IMG/VR virus record: IMGVR_UViG_3300046777_001427
Location: 1-47,628 of that record
DNA: 47,628 bases
Reading direction: 5' to 3' (one strand)
DNA from: a virus
The position numbers were made by a program, and so were the translations under genes. The notes beneath the pieces are model-generated. The model had not been told where the DNA came from. It saw nothing but the letters and a program-made list of their open reading frames with translations, and searched no databases. Below are positions 46,892 through 47,628 of this stretch, one piece after another; positions within the stretch are counted from its first letter, which is position 1, and the number at the start of each line of letters is the position of its first letter.

Positions 46892-46919
46892 ATTATACCG
46901 CAATTGAGTCTTTTGTCAA
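46892..46919 (-). promoter_or_regulatory. Strong sigma-70-type promoter inside phosphoesterase 3' end
   Basis: Minus strand: -35 TTGACA (46919-46914), 16-bp spacer ending GCGG, -10 TATAAT (46897-46892). It overlaps the last codons of the phosphoesterase gene and starts transcription of the small-protein cluster. It shares the GG before the -10 with the promoters at 4.8, 33.9 and 40.3 kb. Confidence 0.85.
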
Positions 46920-47510
46920 CTGGTAAGTTTCCAATTCGTCTAAACATCTAAACTTAGTATTACCGTATTGTATATTTTTAGATCTATGCCAGTGACCAAA
47001 AAACCACAATTTTGGTTGATGAATATTAAGTAACTCTTGCAAAGCCCAAGTGGTATTATTCTCAATTATTCTTTGATCCATATGCAACATTTGAGTAGCA
47101 ATATCAAATGGACAATCATGAGAGATTACTACATCCGGCTTTACTGAGCGGTATAGTTCTCTGGCTTTCATAAATTGATCAATTGTTACTTGCTCATCTT
47201 GCCACCAATCTATTCCTATAGTTCTATACTGTATATCAATACTATAAGCTCCACGGTAATAGAAAAAATCTATTCCATTTAACCTTGTATAGCCATAGTC
47301 TCCCAAAAAGTGAGAATGATTATAGCAGATATCATAGTTATCATGATTACCGGGTAGAATAAGATGTCTTGTTGAATCAACATTCGACAAAGTATCATAC
47401 TTAAAACCGAAATCACCAATTTGGATCGTATATGGGTGACGTTTAGTTTGTCGTATAATTTCATGGTAATGCTTGTATTTACCGTGAACATCACCGATTA
47501 GAGTTATCAT
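46893..47510 (-). CDS. Calcineurin-like metallophosphoesterase
   Basis: The 205-residue protein has all metallophosphatase motifs: TLIGDVHGKYKHY (D.H, ~3-15), IQIGDFGF (GD, ~30-37), LILPGNHDNYDICYNH (GNHD, ~50-65), VVISHDCPFD (H) and FFGHWHRSKN (GHxH). The family hydrolyses phosphate esters, for example nucleotides, RNA ends or phosphoproteins; the substrate is unknown, though phage members are often like T4/lambda phosphatases. The 3' end overlaps a promoter for the next genes. Confidence 0.9.
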   Translation of the reverse strand: MITLIGDVHGKYKHYHEIIRQTKRHPYTIQIGDFGFKYDTLSNVDSTRHLILPGNHDNYDICYNHSHFLGDYGYTRLNGIDFFYYRGAYSIDIQYRTIGIDWWQDEQVTIDQFMKARELYRSVKPDVVISHDCPFDIATQMLHMDQRIIENNTTWALQELLNIHQPKLWFFGHWHRSKNIQYGNTKFRCLDELETYQLTKDSIAV

Positions 47511-47526
47511 TAATCCTCATGAACTT

Positions 47527-47628
47527 TCATTCTTCATTCTCTCTATACAAAGGATAATCTTGTTCATTCTTTAGAAGATTTTCGGCCAATTCCAATATCT
47601 GACGCTCACTCCAACCAGACCAATATCC
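47527..47628 (-). CDS. C-terminal end of a hypothetical protein (truncated by window edge)
   Basis: The last 33 codons of a minus-strand frame enter from the right edge: GYWSGWSERQILELAENLLK, NEQDYPLYRENEE and a TGA at 47527. The stretch is acidic and helical. The frame is read from the edge without a start, so it may be longer; no family can be given. Confidence 0.5.
   Translation of the reverse strand, partial: GYWSGWSERQILELAENLLKNEQDYPLYRENEE

Noticed and set aside
1-47628. CRISPR array, insertion sequence, integrase or attachment site
   Set aside because: No regular direct repeats, transposase or integrase motifs were seen; the tRNA gene lacks any neighbouring integrase.
1-47628. 2-aminoadenine (Z-genome) pathway suggested by purine enzyme
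   Set aside because: No PurZ, DatZ or MazZ-like protein is present; GMP reductase alone does not indicate base replacement.

Overview
The window looks like part of the genome of a large, A+T-rich tailed bacteriophage (Caudoviricetes) or an assembled environmental relative. Nearly every gene lies on the minus strand, packed end to end with ATGA-type overlaps. Phage hallmarks are rIIA/rIIB homologues, a complete replication set (split DnaE polymerase, DnaQ-type exonuclease, DnaB, DnaG, RecA-like recombinase, two OB-fold ssDNA-binding proteins), nucleotide metabolism (NrdA/NrdB, dUTPase, ThyX, two deaminases, dNMP kinase, GMP reductase), PhoH, a small sigma factor, HNH endonucleases, adhesin-like proteins, and a tRNA beside a tmRNA. 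No capsid, portal or terminase gene is visible, so this is only part of the genome. The host cannot be named; the promoters look like ordinary bacterial sigma-70 promoters.

Layout in transcription order (right to left). 47.6-44.1 kb: phosphoesterase, small membrane or coiled-coil proteins, exported thioredoxin, tmRNA, tRNA-Ser, Ig-like protein. 44.1-42.5 kb: HNH endonuclease, exported trypsin-like protease, and the only plus-strand gene (virion-like) with its own promoter and terminator. 42.5-30.2 kb: glycosyltransferase, ThyX, rIIA/rIIB, GMP reductase, FkbM methyltransferase, dCMP deaminase, SSB, a second deaminase, deoxyribosyltransferase-like protein, glycosyltransferase, sigma factor. 30.1-21.2 kb: virion and host-interaction block with a PAS membrane protein, holin-like peptide, papain-like protease, a duplicated adhesin plus trypsin-like protease cassette, a lipoprotein and three membrane proteins. 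21.1-4.9 kb: nrdA-nrdB-dut-phoH, small proteins, recA-like, nuclease, dnaB, dnaG, dNMP kinase, Cas4/RecB-like nuclease, sugar and methyl transferases, bacterioferritin-like protein. 4.8-0 kb: the polymerase operon, an SSB-like gene and a truncated GT32 glycosyltransferase.

The genes form a coherent programme. Ribonucleotide reductase, dCMP deaminase, dUTPase, ThyX and GMP reductase would together move nucleotide pools from G/C towards A/T, matching the A+T-rich genome. DnaE/DnaQ, DnaB, DnaG, SSB and RecA would form the replisome and recombination machinery. The most unusual points are a polymerase III alpha subunit split between palm and fingers with an exonuclease and an HNH endonuclease gene between the halves; a tmRNA whose tag reads GEVSTLALAA, abutting a thioredoxin gene and followed by a tRNA-Ser with an ACU anticodon; a bacterioferritin-like protein that appears to have lost most iron ligands; and the duplicated adhesin/protease cassette. 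All assignments were made by eye from sequence; no database search was run.
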